Positions 37,372 to 52,515 of a stretch of DNA of 64,000 bases are shown here, one piece after another; the stretch's first letter is position 1; each line of letters opens with the position of its first letter. The DNA comes from Chlamydoabsidia padenii (lineage: Eukaryota; Mucoromycota; Mucoromycetes; Mucorales; Cunninghamellaceae). The DNA lies in assembly GCA_025330725.1 (NCBI GenBank), contig JAIWND010000004.1:744001-808000 (forward strand), written 5' to 3'. The notes below the pieces were generated by a model, which searched no databases, was not told the DNA's origin, and was given only the letters and a program-made list of their open reading frames with translations. The translations under genes were made by a program, and so were the position numbers.

Positions 37372-37698
37372 ACGCTTGTAACTCAAATTATCCAAACAAT
37401 TAACCTTTTTTCACACTAAAAAGCTAATTGATCAGATATTCGATTAACCAAACTATCTAATGACATACATGCTAATAAATGTACCATATACCATATACTG
37501 TACCAGTTCCTTTTTTATTCCTGTTTTACCCCCAGTAGATTAATATAAACGACAAAGACAAAGTAACCATTATTCTTTTATTGTTTAAAGTAATACAACA
37601 TGATACACACTATGCATATCATCATAACAAATATTATAAAAATAACTATTTGACTATTGACTAATACTAACTAACTAACTATCTACATGCCCTAATGT

Positions 37699-37932
37699 TC
37701 ATACAAAATTAATCTTGTCCTCTAAGTATTCCATCATAGTCAAAGGTCTTGTTTTGTGGTAATATCCATTGGTGGCAGCAGGATCAATCAAGAGGTTGTC
37801 GGTTTGCCACCCTATGGTGGTGAATTGAGGAGTTACAGGAGATGAGGATGGATCTTTGCTTTGTTGACTTTATGTGAGGACAGTTACTGATTGACAAGGT
37901 AAGGTCATAACATCCAAGCTGAATTGGTCCAT
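37699..37932 (-). pseudogene. small ORF interrupted by one in-frame TAA
   Basis: From ATG at 37932 the frame reads MDQFSLDVMTLPCQSVTVLT, meets TAA at 37872-37870, then continues open for 56 codons (SQQSKDPSSSPVTPQFTTIG ... MMEYLEDKINFV) to TGA at 37701-37699. A minus-strand AATAAA-type signal lies near 37577, and a motif copy lies about 90 bp upstream, shared with the divergent CBS-PB1 gene. The residue composition after the stop looks coding. Removing GTAACT...AAAG as a 20-nt intron would shift the frame, so it does not rescue the ORF. It could be a recent pseudogene, a sequence error, a recoded stop, or a chance ORF. Confidence 0.35.
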
Positions 37933-38018
37933 TTGGTGATGATTAAAAAGTGTTGTGTCGGGAAGAGGAAAGAAAGAAGAAAAAAGGGCAAAGAAATGCT
38001 TTTTTAATCACCTGCTGA

Positions 38019-38037
38019 GCGGGTTTTGAAAATCCCC
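38019..38037 (+). promoter_or_regulatory. GCGGGATTT-like upstream motif (CBS-PB1 gene)
   Basis: GCGGGTTTTGAAAATCCCC about 88 bp upstream of the CBS-PB1 start and about 90 bp upstream of the broken small ORF on the other strand. Confidence 0.4.
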
Positions 38038-38122
38038 TTTTTCAGACCTTTTTTTTTTTTTTTTGTGAACCTTTCTTTTCCCTTTCTATTCCGTCATTTA
38101 TTACCATTCTTCTATTAATACC

Positions 38123-40659
38123 ATGTCTTCCAAAAGGTCTCATTTACTAGTACCAAGTCGTAGCGAATTAGATACAAATACGGGTAGACAACGACAAAGT
38201 AAAAGGGATGAAGTAAGGCCAAAAAGAATAGCATGACATAATAGTATTATCCACATCTGAAAAAAGAAGGGGGAATCCTGATACTTACCATACTTTATTT
38301 TAGGCTATTCGACAAAAGTTTGAAAGAGAACTCTCCAAGAAGCGTACTTCAACCATGCAAAGACAGCAACAACAATATCGCAAGATCGCCGGTACAGTAT
38401 CCGCTCTACGCCCCGCTCAAGCTTTGACTGTAAAGGAAACGATGCTGGTGATTGAAGCCTCACAACTGATGGCTGCCAAAAGGAGTGACTGTGTCCTGGT
38501 GGTGGATGATGATGATCATCTCAGTGGTATATTCACGGTAAATAGAGGGAATGGATAACAGAGGATTTATTAACATCTTCTTTTTTACTACTTTAGGCCA
38601 AAGATATCGCCTATCGCGTGGTCGCTGAGGATGATATGGATGCAAAGTAAGGATAGAAGAGGGGGGGGGAGAACGGATAAATAAAAACAAGGGGGGATGG
38701 GCAACTCACACTTTTTTTTTTATCACTTAGATCGACTACGGTTGCCAATATCATGACACCTAATCCAATGTGTGTAACAGCTTCGACAAGTGCTCAAGAT
38801 GCATTGAATCTTATGGTATCAAGAGGCTTTCGTCATTTGGTAAGTATAATTATAAACCCCCAAATTATGATAAACTCATTCTCTTGTCTTTTTATAGCCA
38901 GTCTGTAATGATGAAGGGGATATATTTGGTCTTTTGGATATCACGAAATGTCTATATGAAGCTCTGGACAAGATGGAACGCGCCTATGGGTCCTCTCGCA
39001 AACTGTACGATGCTTTGGAAGGGGTAGAGCGTGAATGGGCAGGCAATCCTGTGCAGCTCGTTCAATATATGGAAGTCTTGCGTGATCGAATGTCTTGCCC
39101 GGATATGACGACGGTGATGGAACGTGGTGCTGTCGAAGTCAATTACAAGATCAATGTCCGGGAAATCGCTAAAATGATGAAAAAGGCTCATACAACGGCG
39201 GTATTGGTAATGAAGCATCATCGGCTGGCTGGTATCTTTACAACGTAAGTTAAAAATCAAGGTATAATAATGAAAAAGTAGGACTAATATCTGATGATGA
39301 TATTTTAGAAAGGACATTGTATGTAAATATAACAGTGGTATGAAGACGTCTAAAGCATATCACTCATCTTGGTTTGTTTTATTTTAGGTACTTCGTGTCA
39401 TTGCTGCTGGGCTCAATCCTGAAAATTGCTCGGTGGTACGTGTGATGACTCCTGAGCCTGATTGTGCTGAACCTACTACGACCGTTTTGGAAGCATTGAA
39501 ACGCATGAATGGTAACACGAAAAGAACAGACTACAGAAAAAAAAATGGTACTCATAGATTATTTTGGGCTATGACAGATGGACACTACTTGAACTTGCCT
39601 ATATTGGATAATGGACACGTGGTGGGTATTGTCGATGTCTTAAAATTGACCTATGCCACTCTGGAACAGGTAAAAAAAAAGAAAACAACAATGATAAAAA
39701 TAGAAACTAACAAATGCTTATTAGATGAATAGTATACAAGGAAATGATGGGGAAGGTAAGTAGACTTTATATCACAAACCATATTTATTGATTTTTGCAT
39801 TCTGCTATGATTCGTAGGTCCAATGTGGTCAAGATTCTGGGATAGTTTTGGCGGGGTTGAAAGCGAATCACATACATCATCCGATCACAATGGATCTCAC
39901 TCAACGTCTAGAAACCGACCTGTATCCTCTCATATAATCAGTCCGGAACCATCTACGTCCATGTCACATCTTCAAAATTTAACGGAAATTGAACCCAACG
40001 AATCAGCAAGTGTGGTAAACGACAATGACGAAACCAGTAGCGTATCCACCAACACCAAACAGGACAATAATGCATTTACCTTCAAGTTTACTTCTCTGGG
40101 CGGCAAAACACATCGATTCTCATTCAACTCGAACAGCTATGCTCTTCTTTTGGAAACGGTACGACAAAAGGTGATGGGTGAACATGTACAATTTGGATCC
40201 ACTTTTAGCGACTCGGCGACATCATCTTCAACCATTGGTAACAATGCGGATACAGCTTATGATGGAATTGAATGGCTTTCTATTTCCTATATGGACGACG
40301 AAAATGATTTGGTGCTGATTTCGTCCGATGCGGACGTTCAGGAAGCTGTAAACTTGGCTCGAAAGATGGCGCAAACTCGGGTGAAACTCCATGTCCACGA
40401 TACCAAGGCGATACCTTCCATCTTGAATACAGACAATCCTTCTTCACCTATCAAAACTGATCCTCCAGCATGCAGTAGACCAGGATTGGAATCTCTAACA
40501 GACAGTGATGAAGAAGACCAGGTGACTCTCAAGAAAAGGAAGAAGACTCGATCTCCAGCTGGTGCGAATCAAGATTTTTTACTACCAGCTGCCATTGTCT
40601 TTTTAGGTGTTGCCATTATTGGGGTCTTTGCTTATTCACATATTAGTCGATCTAGATAA
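38123..40659 (+). CDS. CBS-domain and PB1-domain membrane protein (Mug70-like)
   Basis: Resembles fission yeast Mug70-type CBS/PB1 proteins; CBS pairs usually sense adenine nucleotides. Ten exons: 38123-38212, 38304-38537, 38597-38646, 38731-38839, 38898-39244, 39309-39318 (10 nt), 39388-39511, 39578-39669, 39725-39755 and 39818-40659; 642 aa. Four CBS motifs occur as two pairs (signatures LSGIFTAKDIAYRVV, FGLLDITKCLYEAL, LAGIFTTKDIVLRVI and VVGIVDVLKLTYATL). A PB1-like domain follows at about 449-555 (FTFKFTSLGGKTHRFSF ... YMDDENDLVLISSDADVQEA). A C-terminal membrane anchor lies near 617-637 (FLLPAAIVFLGVAIIGVFAY). The microexon is required to read FTTKDIVLRV. AATAAA at 40757-40762. Function in this organism unknown. 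Confidence 0.92.
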
Positions 40660-41272
40660 TCAAATACCCCTCTTCACATCTTTTTTACCCCCTGACTCTT
40701 ATTTACCCACTCATATACAAACATTTAGTGTATAGTCTTATTTTGAATGATTACTCAATAAAAACCTCATTCATGAAAAAGTAACAACTTTGATCTGACA
40801 ACATCTCTACCTACTCGCGCTAACCATGCCTTTCATTTATACATAGCGTTATATCCCATACATACTTTATTGTTCACTGTTTGCCTCTCAATTGATATAA
40901 TTTATACATGTATTTGTTGTCTTACTAGTTTTATACATCATCCAACATTTGCCTTACTTCTTTATGAATAAAGATACATGTGTTATTGGGTCAATATTCG
41001 TATCCCGCCATTTATGCAAGGAAAAGATTGAATTGACAGGCCTCATGTAGAATCAATCCTTGTAACATCATGATCTTGATCTGTCTTTTAAAAAGTGGTA
41101 CCTGATTTGGGTTTAAATAATGACCCAATAACATCAAGACATAAGCCACACTACTTGATCATTTAGAGTTGAGTTTTAGCGGGATTTTAACGTTGGTTCC
41201 CCCCATTAAATCTGAGTTGTCTCAACTTGTTATTTTTTTCGTTTCTCTTCCTCCTACTAAAACATTAACACC
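40660..41272. other. intergenic: 3' UTR and tryptophanyl-tRNA synthetase promoter
   Basis: No coding region is seen. It has the CBS-PB1 3' end and two motif copies: GTATCCCGCC near 41000-41009 and the stronger one at 41178-41192. Confidence 0.5.
41178..41192 (+). promoter_or_regulatory. GCGGGATTT-type upstream motif (tryptophanyl-tRNA synthetase)
   Basis: AGCGGGATTTTAACG about 82 bp upstream of the ATG at 41273, same orientation as the gene. Confidence 0.45.
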
Positions 41273-42972
41273 ATGTCTGAAACGGCGGAATTGGCAAAAG
41301 GCGTGTCCGAATTGAATGTACAACCCACTCCTACCACTAACGATAACTCTCCAATTGGTGGACAAAACGTAACTCCTTGGGAAGTAGAAGGTGCCGTCGT
41401 GGATGGTATTCAACAAGCTATTGACTACAACAAACTCATTGACCAATTCGGCACCACTCCTATTGATGCTGCGCTTTTGGAAAGATTCGAAAAACTTACT
41501 GGTCGTACTCCTCACATCTTACTTAGAAGAGGTACATTCTTCTCTCACAGGTATGCAAAAAAAAAAAAAAAAACACTGGGCTGACTAAACAGTACTAATA
41601 CAGGGCCTTTTATTTATTTATTTAGAGAAATGAGCCGTATCTTGGATCGCTATGAACAAAAGAAACCCTTCTACTTGTATACAGGTCGAGGTCCTTCCAG
41701 TGCCTCTATGCATTTGGGTCATATGGTGCCCTTTATCTTCTGCCAGTAAGTAGTATGAATCATATATATGCATATACTGACCACCTTTTTCTTTACTCAT
41801 AATAGATGGTTACAAGATGTATTCGATGTCCCTATTGTGATCCAATTGACCGACGATGAAAAGTTTTTGTTCAAGCCAAAACTTAGTGTGGAACAATGTC
41901 ATCAATTCGGTTTTGATAATGCAAAGGATATCATTGCCTGTGGATTCAAGCCTGAAAAGACCTTTATCTTCTCTGACTTTGACTTTGTTGGGTAAGGATA
42001 CATTATGACTCACCAAAAAAGGAACAATAATATACTAACTGGATTGATTGTTGATGATACTTTTTAATAGTGGCGCCTTTTATCATAACGTGATCCGAAT
42101 CTCCAGTTGCATTACCTCCAATCAGTCAAAGGCCACCTTTGGGTTTACTGATAGGTAAGGCCAATGACCATCAATGGCTAACAACACATCTCATTCTTTC
42201 TCTCCTCTTTATTATGTAACACAGTGATAGCATTGGTAAACTACACTTTGTGTCTGTCCAAGCTGCGCCTTCCTTTTCCAACTCATTCCCTCAAATCTTC
42301 GGCACCAAAAAGGATATCCCCTGTTTGATCCCCTGTGCTATTGATCAAGATCCTTACTTCCGTCTCACTCGCGATGTTGCCAAGCGACTGAAATATCCTA
42401 AACCAAGTCTTATTCATGCCAAATTCTTCCCTGCTTTACAAGGCTCTCAAACCAAGATGAGTGCTTCGGTGGATACCTCTGCTATCTTCATGTCTGACAC
42501 TCCCAACCAAATCAAGAACAAGGTAAACAAAATATCATTTTACTCGATCAAACTATGTTTGACTCTTTTATACATATATATATATATATATATATAGATC
42601 AACAAATATGCTTTCTCTGGTGGCGGTGCTACTCTGGAAGAACACAAGGCCAATGGTGGTAATCCTGATGTTGATGTATCCTATCAATACCTTAGCTTCT
42701 TTTTGGAAGACGACGAAGAACTGGAACGTATCTATAAGGTAAGAAGCTCGCTTGTGTGTATGTGTCACGACTGTCTGATTCACCCCATTTTTTTTAAATT
42801 TATTAACTAGGCTTATAAGGCTGGTGAAATGATGACTGGCGAACTCAAGAAACGTTGTATTGAAGAAATCCAAAAGGTGGTGGGTGCATTCCAGGAAAAG
42901 AAGAAGGCGGTGACGGATGAAACTGTAAAGTACTTTATGGATGCATCACGAAAAATAGACCCCTCCTATTAG
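41273..42972 (+). CDS. wrs1: tryptophanyl-tRNA synthetase, cytosolic
   Basis: Class I synthetase that charges tRNA-Trp. Exons 41273-41550, 41626-41745, 41806-41991, 42071-42154, 42225-42522, 42598-42738 and 42811-42972; 422 aa. The eukaryotic-type motifs are TPWEVEG, the HIGH box HLGHM (122-126), QLTDDEKFL, and the KMSKS box KMSAS (about 300-304). The C-terminal [26 protein letters not shown] segment is typical of eukaryotic and archaeal TrpRS. No WHEP domain and no targeting peptide, so the cytosolic enzyme is expected. Intron 5 ends in a (TA)n tract. AATAAA lies near 43007, just before a 91-nt T run. Confidence 0.97.
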
Positions 42973-43023
42973 TTTAGCATATATTCTTCTTTGTTATCAT
43001 TAATCTAATAAATCATTGAAATA

Positions 43024-43025
<2 letters not shown>

Positions 43026-43116
<91 letters not shown>
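43026..43116. repeat. 91-nt T homopolymer
   Basis: Uninterrupted T run 13 bp after a plus-strand AATAAA. On the minus strand the bases just before the corresponding A run read ACAATAAAAAAGT, so the tract could also be the tail of a retroposed transcript. Length may be inaccurate in the assembly. Confidence 0.7.
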
Positions 43117-43122
<6 letters not shown>

Positions 43123-43455
43123 TTATTGTGCTGTTGTAATTGGGGTGCATATCAATGCTATTGGAAATGTAAATATAATGATCATCGAGTCGGAGTATGT
43201 ATTATATACTACATATATAGTGGGGAGGGACTGCCTCGTCATTGCAAATGGCAATCGAAGAATCGAATGACTCATATCATTTCAATCACCTTGCTCAAAT
43301 GGAAGCTTGAGGATACCGATCAAGTGATGTGTTTGTTGTTGCTGTTGATATGTATAAGATGAGACCTTTTATGATGAAGAGAGAAGGGACGGGAGATGCT
43401 AGGCGCACAGAAAGTACGCACGGATTTTGAAAGAGCACTACTCGCTCAATGGTGA

Positions 43456-44248
43456 ACGGATGCTAATGATTAAAGTGGCGATGTGGACACTATAGCATAT
43501 TTCCAACATAAGTTACCGCCAAAGCCAAGCTTCAAGACCCTTGTATCAGTATTTTCAAGCTTGCGATGACTTTTACCTGTCCTTTACCCTGAAGTTTATT
43601 CTATTTTTTCTACAAAAGTCAGGGTAAAACGATCTTGAAGCAATGTTGCTCCATACAAGGTACTTGGTATATTGGCCATTATGTAAAGTTTGTTGGAAAT
43701 AGTCTATAATGTCCACGTCGCCATTTTAATCATTAGCATCACTTGTCCATCAAGCCAGTAGACCTCACTTAAGATTCCAGACGAGAGTAAGCGGGTTTTG
43801 AACTAAGAATCGTCTTGTGTGTCAATTTTTATTCTGCAACTTTTTTTCACAAAAGTCAGGGTAAAACGATCTTGAGGCTATGTTGCTCCATACAAGGTAC
43901 TTGGTATATTGGTCATTATGTAAACTTTGTTGGAAATAAGCCAAGGAATGCACATGGCCACTTTTGTCATTAGCATCCCTTGTTCGTTAAGGCAGTAGAG
44001 CTCTCTTAAGATTCCAGGCGAGAGTAAGCGGGTTTTGAATCAAGTTTTATCTTGTGTGTCAATTCTGCAACTCTTTTTTTCACAAAAGTCAGGTTAAAAC
44101 TATCTTGATGCTACACTGCTCCGTACAGTGTACTTGGTATATTGGCCATTCTGTAAACTTCGTTGGAAATAGGCTAAGGAATGCTCATGGTCACTTTTGT
44201 CATGACCATCACTTATCCATTAAGGCAGTAGAGCTCTCTTAAGATTCC
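43456..44248. repeat. repeat cluster: one inverted and three tandem ~235-bp units
   Basis: Direct units start at AAAAGTCAGGGTAAAAC near 43614, AAAAGTCAGG at 43851 and AAAAGTCAGG at 44084, spacings of about 237 and 233 bp; the third unit stops near 44248. Each contains TACTTGGTATATTGGCCATT, TTGTTGGAAATA and CTTAAGATTCC; the first two end with GAGTAAGCGGGTTTTGAA. The left flank 43461-43610 is an imperfect inverted copy: GATGCTAATGATTAAAGTGG there pairs with TTTTAATCATTAGCATC at about 43724-43740. There is no ORF. It could be a non-autonomous foldback element or a local satellite. Confidence 0.75.
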
Positions 44249-44662
44249 CGTGCGCCTTGCTATTTCCCGCTGACGTGGATTCATTGGCATCACAATCGTC
44301 GGCCTTTACAATCGGAGTTTTTTGCATGAATCGAAGTATCAATGGACAGATGGATAGTAAACGATGAAAAATGATGTGACATTTCAAACAATCTCCTTTG
44401 TTAAAAGAATTATCATTTGTTCGGGGAGTTTATAAACAAAACACAATGATTTTTAACGACACATTATATAGAGTTCCTTCAAGTAAAACCACCTGACGTT
44501 AAGGTGTATAAACAAAACAATAACACCATGAAACACTTTTTTTTTTTTTTCATTTCCTCTATTACCCAGTGTTTTGGTCGTACAACAACTAATCGTTTTC
44601 TGGATGATCATCATGTATGCTGAAACAAAAAAAGCTCCTCTCTCGATCGTAAGGGAAGAAAA

Positions 44663-44674
44663 TTCAACTCCCGC
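44663..44674 (-). promoter_or_regulatory. GCGGGATTT-like upstream motif (ferritin)
   Basis: TTCAACTCCCGC about 85 bp upstream of the ferritin ATG; no iron-responsive hairpin is evident in the short leader. Confidence 0.4.
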
Positions 44675-44757
44675 TTTAAGAGGGAACATAAAACGGCCGA
44701 GATTTCTCGCCCCCCTTTTTTAATCTTCGTCACTATTATCGTTGTGCCTAAATCGCC

Positions 44758-45624
44758 ATGTCTCTTGCCAAGCAAAATTTTGCCACCTCCTCGGAAGACT
44801 CCATCAATCAACAGATCACGATCGAACTCCAGGCTTCACAAGTGTATCTGTCAATGGCAGGATGGGCGCAACACAGCTCCGTGGCCCTACCAGGTTTGTG
44901 AACTTTTCAATGCGTCGACACTGTCGGGTTTTTTAATTGTGTTGTGTTTGATTCTGAAACTTAGGTTTGGAGAAGTACTTTCGAGACTCTGCTAATGAAG
45001 AACGTGAGCATGCTCAGCATTTGATTGGTAAGTTGATATCTAGAGTACCAATCATAAGCTAATTCATTACATGCTATCTACAGACTACTTGACTATGCGT
45101 GGTGGTAAAGTTATTTTGCGCGCTTTGCAAGCCCCGGAGGTAAATCATCAAGACAAGTGGGATCAGGAAAGGATATATTGATAGCTGGAGCATTTTATTT
45201 GTTATAGTCTGATTGGAAGTCAGCCAAGAATGCAGTTGAATCGGCATTACAATTAGAAAAAGGTACCTTTTGAAGATGGGACGAGGTTCTTCGTTCGCGG
45301 GTATTGATTTTTTTTTTTTTTAGATGTCAACAAGTCTCTGTTGAATCTTCATAAGATCAGTGATAGTAATGTTGATCCCAATTTCTGCGATTTCAACGAA
45401 AGTCGATTCTTGGATGAGCAAGTTCAAGCTATCAAGACATTAAGTGATATGGTCACCCAATTGAATCGTGTCGGAGAAGGTAATATTCATGCACTTTATA
45501 TTATACTTTTTGCTAATTTACTTTGCTATTTACAGGTCTCGGTGTTTACTTGTGGGATCAACAGCTTTACAAGGATGATGAAAAGACAGGTGCAGGTAGC
45601 AGAGTGATTAGTGCTGGCGTTTGA
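44758..45624 (+). CDS. ferritin (H-type, ferroxidase-competent)
   Basis: Forms a 24-subunit cage that oxidises and stores iron. Exons 44758-44893, 44965-45027, 45084-45139, 45208-45262, 45324-45479 and 45536-45624; 184 aa. All ferroxidase residues of animal H-ferritin have counterparts: Glu23, Tyr30, Glu57/58, His61, Glu102 and Gln136 (motifs ELQASQVYLSMA, NEEREHAQHLI, ALQLEKDVN, FLDEQVQAIK). There is no targeting peptide, so a cytosolic cage is expected. The gene starts at the first ATG of the exon. The first donor is GTTTGT, a less common variant. Ferritin is known in zygomycete fungi and generally missing in Dikarya, which supports the placement of this organism. Confidence 0.96.
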
Positions 45625-45703
45625 ATTCCAATAAACTGAAGCTTGATTAATCAAGTTGTCAAAATCAAATGCATCAATCTTTAAATCCCGATCTTTTTGA
45701 GAT

Positions 45704-45789
<86 letters not shown>

Positions 45790-46114
45790 CTTTTCCTTCT
45801 CCTCTTTTAATCATCGTTTTATTATCATCCACATAACACCATATAACTATATTGAAACTCAAGTTTGTTAATCTCTTATTGATTTTGGCATATGGAATTG
45901 GTCGGTTTCATCCATCTTATCATTTTGGACAATTCAGACAACCATACCCTTTAATATTACCACTTCCCCTTTGTCATCTTCCCCTATTGTTATCTTATTC
46001 GACAATCTCCTTTTTAAACTTTCTGCAAAGGGGTTGGAGTACTCTGTATAAACCATTTACCACAGTACCTACTATTTTTACAATCATCTTGGCCAAGCAA
46101 CTCTACGACACGAT
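45625..46114. other. intergenic: ferritin 3' UTR and Yak1 leader
   Basis: Contains a motif copy TTTAAATCCCGATC at about 45680-45693, a 54-nt T run (45706-45759) directly joined to (GT)14 (45760-45788), and T/C-rich leader sequence. No coding region is seen. Confidence 0.55.
45706..45788. repeat. T54 followed by (GT)n microsatellite
   Basis: A pure T run of 54 nt continues without interruption into about 14 GT units, upstream of the Yak1-type kinase gene. Confidence 0.85.
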
Positions 46115-49896
<3,782 letters not shown>

Positions 49897-50609
49897 CAAT
49901 TACTGATTTAACTTATAGTATAGCATTAACATTGTCGATTAGTTTTTAGTAGTACAATTTAACATAATACAATAAAGAACTTTTTTTTTGACATCATTAA
50001 ACCAAAACATAACATGCTGATTAATTAACAAATATGACACATTTGACTTTTTTTTCTTTACTTGCATACATCCCATGATGGAACCTCAGTCCCTTTTTTC
50101 GGGATTTGCAAATTAAACACCGATTTATGCATTTCATGTTCCGCTCATCTTTTCTCTCTCTTCATGATGGGTATGTAGGGAGAATGACTATCTGCCATAC
50201 GCTTGATATGTCTATAAAAGAAGGAGTGTTGGAGGTCTTTTTTTTTTTATCCGAAGTTGTCAGACGATATGGTCTACTGAGTAACCGTATGGGACTGAGT
50301 GGCCCAACATAAATTATCTACCAAGTAGTTTGATCGGTTTCTTGAGCAACTTTGTGGGTGTGAAAGATATGTTCAGAGTCCTAGTCACCAAGAGCCCTAG
50401 ATCGAGGTTCTTGACCTTATCGATATCCAAATTTACAACTCCCGACCACAATGGTGCAAACCTCGCCTAGATACCACCAACAAACAAATTCAACCCAGCC
50501 AATTCACACCGTCGTAATCAATGATTAAAAAAGAGACATGATTAAAAGAGAGAGAAGACAATAACAATTTATTTATTTACACAATGACTAATACAAAGGG
50601 GATTCTATT
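49897..50609. other. intergenic: convergent 3' ends
   Basis: Between yak1 and the minus-strand seryl-tRNA synthetase. Two motif-like copies occur (TCGGGATTTGCAAATT near 50099 and ACAACTCCCGACC near 50431-50443), which here do not precede a start codon I can identify. No gene is seen. Confidence 0.45.
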
Positions 50610-52253
50610 CTAGTTTTTATTTTGTAGTAGGCTAGCTTGACCAGGCATCCATTTTCGTAAAACAGGAGGCACCCAGATTGATCCGTCAGGTTGTTGATGT
50701 GTTTCGAGTAGAGCAATAATCACCCGAGGTACAGCCATAGCGGTTCCATTCAAAGTATGGCAAAAGTGGACCCATTTTTCCTTGATATGCCATGGTACCC
50801 GGACATCCTTGGTCCCCACATTTTCTTTAAAGTCGCTTGATAAGTATCGTATATCCAATCGTCGTGTTTGATAGTCGGTACAGTTTGATGTTGAAGAGAT
50901 CTACAGTATGTCACAACCAATTGAGTTCCTTTTTCACACCCACTCCCCCCTCCTCGCTTTTTTTTTTTTTTCATAAACTTACCTCTCCCCAGTCATTTTT
51001 ACCAGGCATCCAAGCTTCTATATCATATTTACGATAAGCACTTGCCCCCAATTCCTCCGTTGGCATATCCAATACCCTAGAGAGAGAGAGAAAGATGAAT
51101 GGGGGGGGTTTTTTCCTGTTTCAATTAAACTTACTTACCTAAAGCAGAGTCCTAATTCCGAGAACATATGTTCCTGAAGCGATCGTAGTTCTTCCAGCAT
51201 GGCTTCACTTTGTTCAGGTGTGGTGACAGTAAAGAGTTCGACCTTTGAGAATTGATGCACCCGATAAAGTCCCCGTTCCGTAGCTGATCCATGACCCGCC
51301 TCGGCCCTAAAAGCATGACCCAATCCAACCACTTTCCGCGGCAAGTCTTCTTCCTTGATCAATTGTTGAGCAAACATCCCGGCCAGAGGGATTTCCGCGG
51401 TACCCGCCAGGCATAGTCTTGGTGCTGACGTATTGATGGTGCTTGGTGTGGTCACGCTGTAGATTTGAGACGCCTCTGATTTCCGGGGTTGGAAGCCACA
51501 GCCATAGGCAATACTGGTACGGACCACGTCAGGAGCAATGACAGGTGAGAAGCCACGTAAAGATGCTTGTTCCATCGCATATTGAATCAATGCCAGTTCC
51601 AACCAGACACCGTCGTTCTTTAGATAGTACCATTTGGATCCCGTCACCAGAGCTGCCTGTTCAAAGTCCACCATGTCCAAATCTTCCGCAAGAGTCAAAT
51701 GGTCCTTGAGAGCCTTGTCTTGTCGAGGAGTACCTACCATTCTGACGACTGTCGCTTGTGATTCGTCCCCCACCGGAACAGCCGGGTGTGTGTCATTTGG
51801 TACCAACAGCGCATGGGTTTCCATTTCCAGTTCTAGTCGTTCCATTTGTTCGGTTACTTGTTTGATCCGGTCCTTCCATTCTTTGCCTTGAGTAATAAAG
51901 TGCGCCCGTTCCTCCTTGTTCTTGGCTTGTCGAATAGATAGATTCACCTTGTCCCGTTCTTCACAATGTTGTTCTATTTGTTGCTTTAGGTCTTGTTGCT
52001 GATGGTAAAGCGCAGCCACTTGTCGAATACTATCACCTTCATAGTTTCGCTTCAGCATGTTTTGTTCTACCGATTGAGCATGGGTGGCAAGGTAATTATA
52101 ATCTAGTTGAGGTGGTATACGATGAATGTCAGTTTGGTGCTGAGTAGTTGAGTAACGCTGACAGAGTGACGCCTTTGACAAAGGGTTTAGCATAGGATAA
52201 TGTCGTAGGTATCTATATATCCCATGAGGTGTATATCTCGTTAGCAGATTCAT
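50610..52253 (-). CDS. seryl-tRNA synthetase, mitochondrial
   Basis: Class II synthetase that charges tRNA-Ser. Exons 52253-51139, 51076-50983 and 50900-50610; 499 aa. The N-terminus [20 protein letters not shown] is basic and lacks acidic residues, fitting a mitochondrial presequence. An antiparallel coiled coil follows (about 60-150), then the catalytic domain: motif 2 [25 protein letters not shown] in two parts around residues 320-345, and motif 3 near the C-terminus ([17 protein letters not shown]). The bacterial-like, mitochondrial type is supported by the presequence and motif spacing; a cytosolic form is less likely. Confidence 0.93.
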
Positions 52254-52320
52254 CGCTGTTAGAATGAGAGTTAAAAGAAAGAAAAGAAATAAAATAGAGG
52301 GAAAAGATTAAAAATAAACA

Positions 52321-52335
52321 GCGGGGATTCAATTG
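52321..52335 (+). promoter_or_regulatory. GCGGGATTT-like upstream motif (seryl-tRNA synthetase)
   Basis: GCGGGGATTCAATTG about 68 bp upstream of the synthetase start at 52253. Confidence 0.4.
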
Positions 52336-52515
52336 TTTCCTTCCAGCATTGAGCCCAGTCAGAATAGAATAATCCATACATTACAGTTTATGACACAAAA
52401 GAGAATGTTTACCCATTCGCTTTTAACATTTATTAAATAGTAAAGCAACCAATCTATAGCTATCAAATATATACTATCTACTGAACCAAATCCATCTATC
52501 CAGGGCACCATCCGA

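Larger units (their letters stand above)
42973..44757. other. intergenic: poly(T) and repeat cluster
   Basis: After the wrs1 3' UTR there is a T91 run at 43026-43116, about 300 bp of unremarkable sequence, then the inverted and tandem repeats at 43456-44248, and finally the ferritin promoter. I see no coding region. Confidence 0.6.

Noticed and set aside
37852..37871. 20-nt GTAACT...AAAG mini-intron to remove the stop in the small ORF
   Set aside because: Far shorter than any other intron here, and its removal shifts the reading frame away from the open downstream part.
43614..44248. Possible CRISPR array
   Set aside because: Units are about 235 bp, diverged and without short unique spacers, and the genome is eukaryotic.
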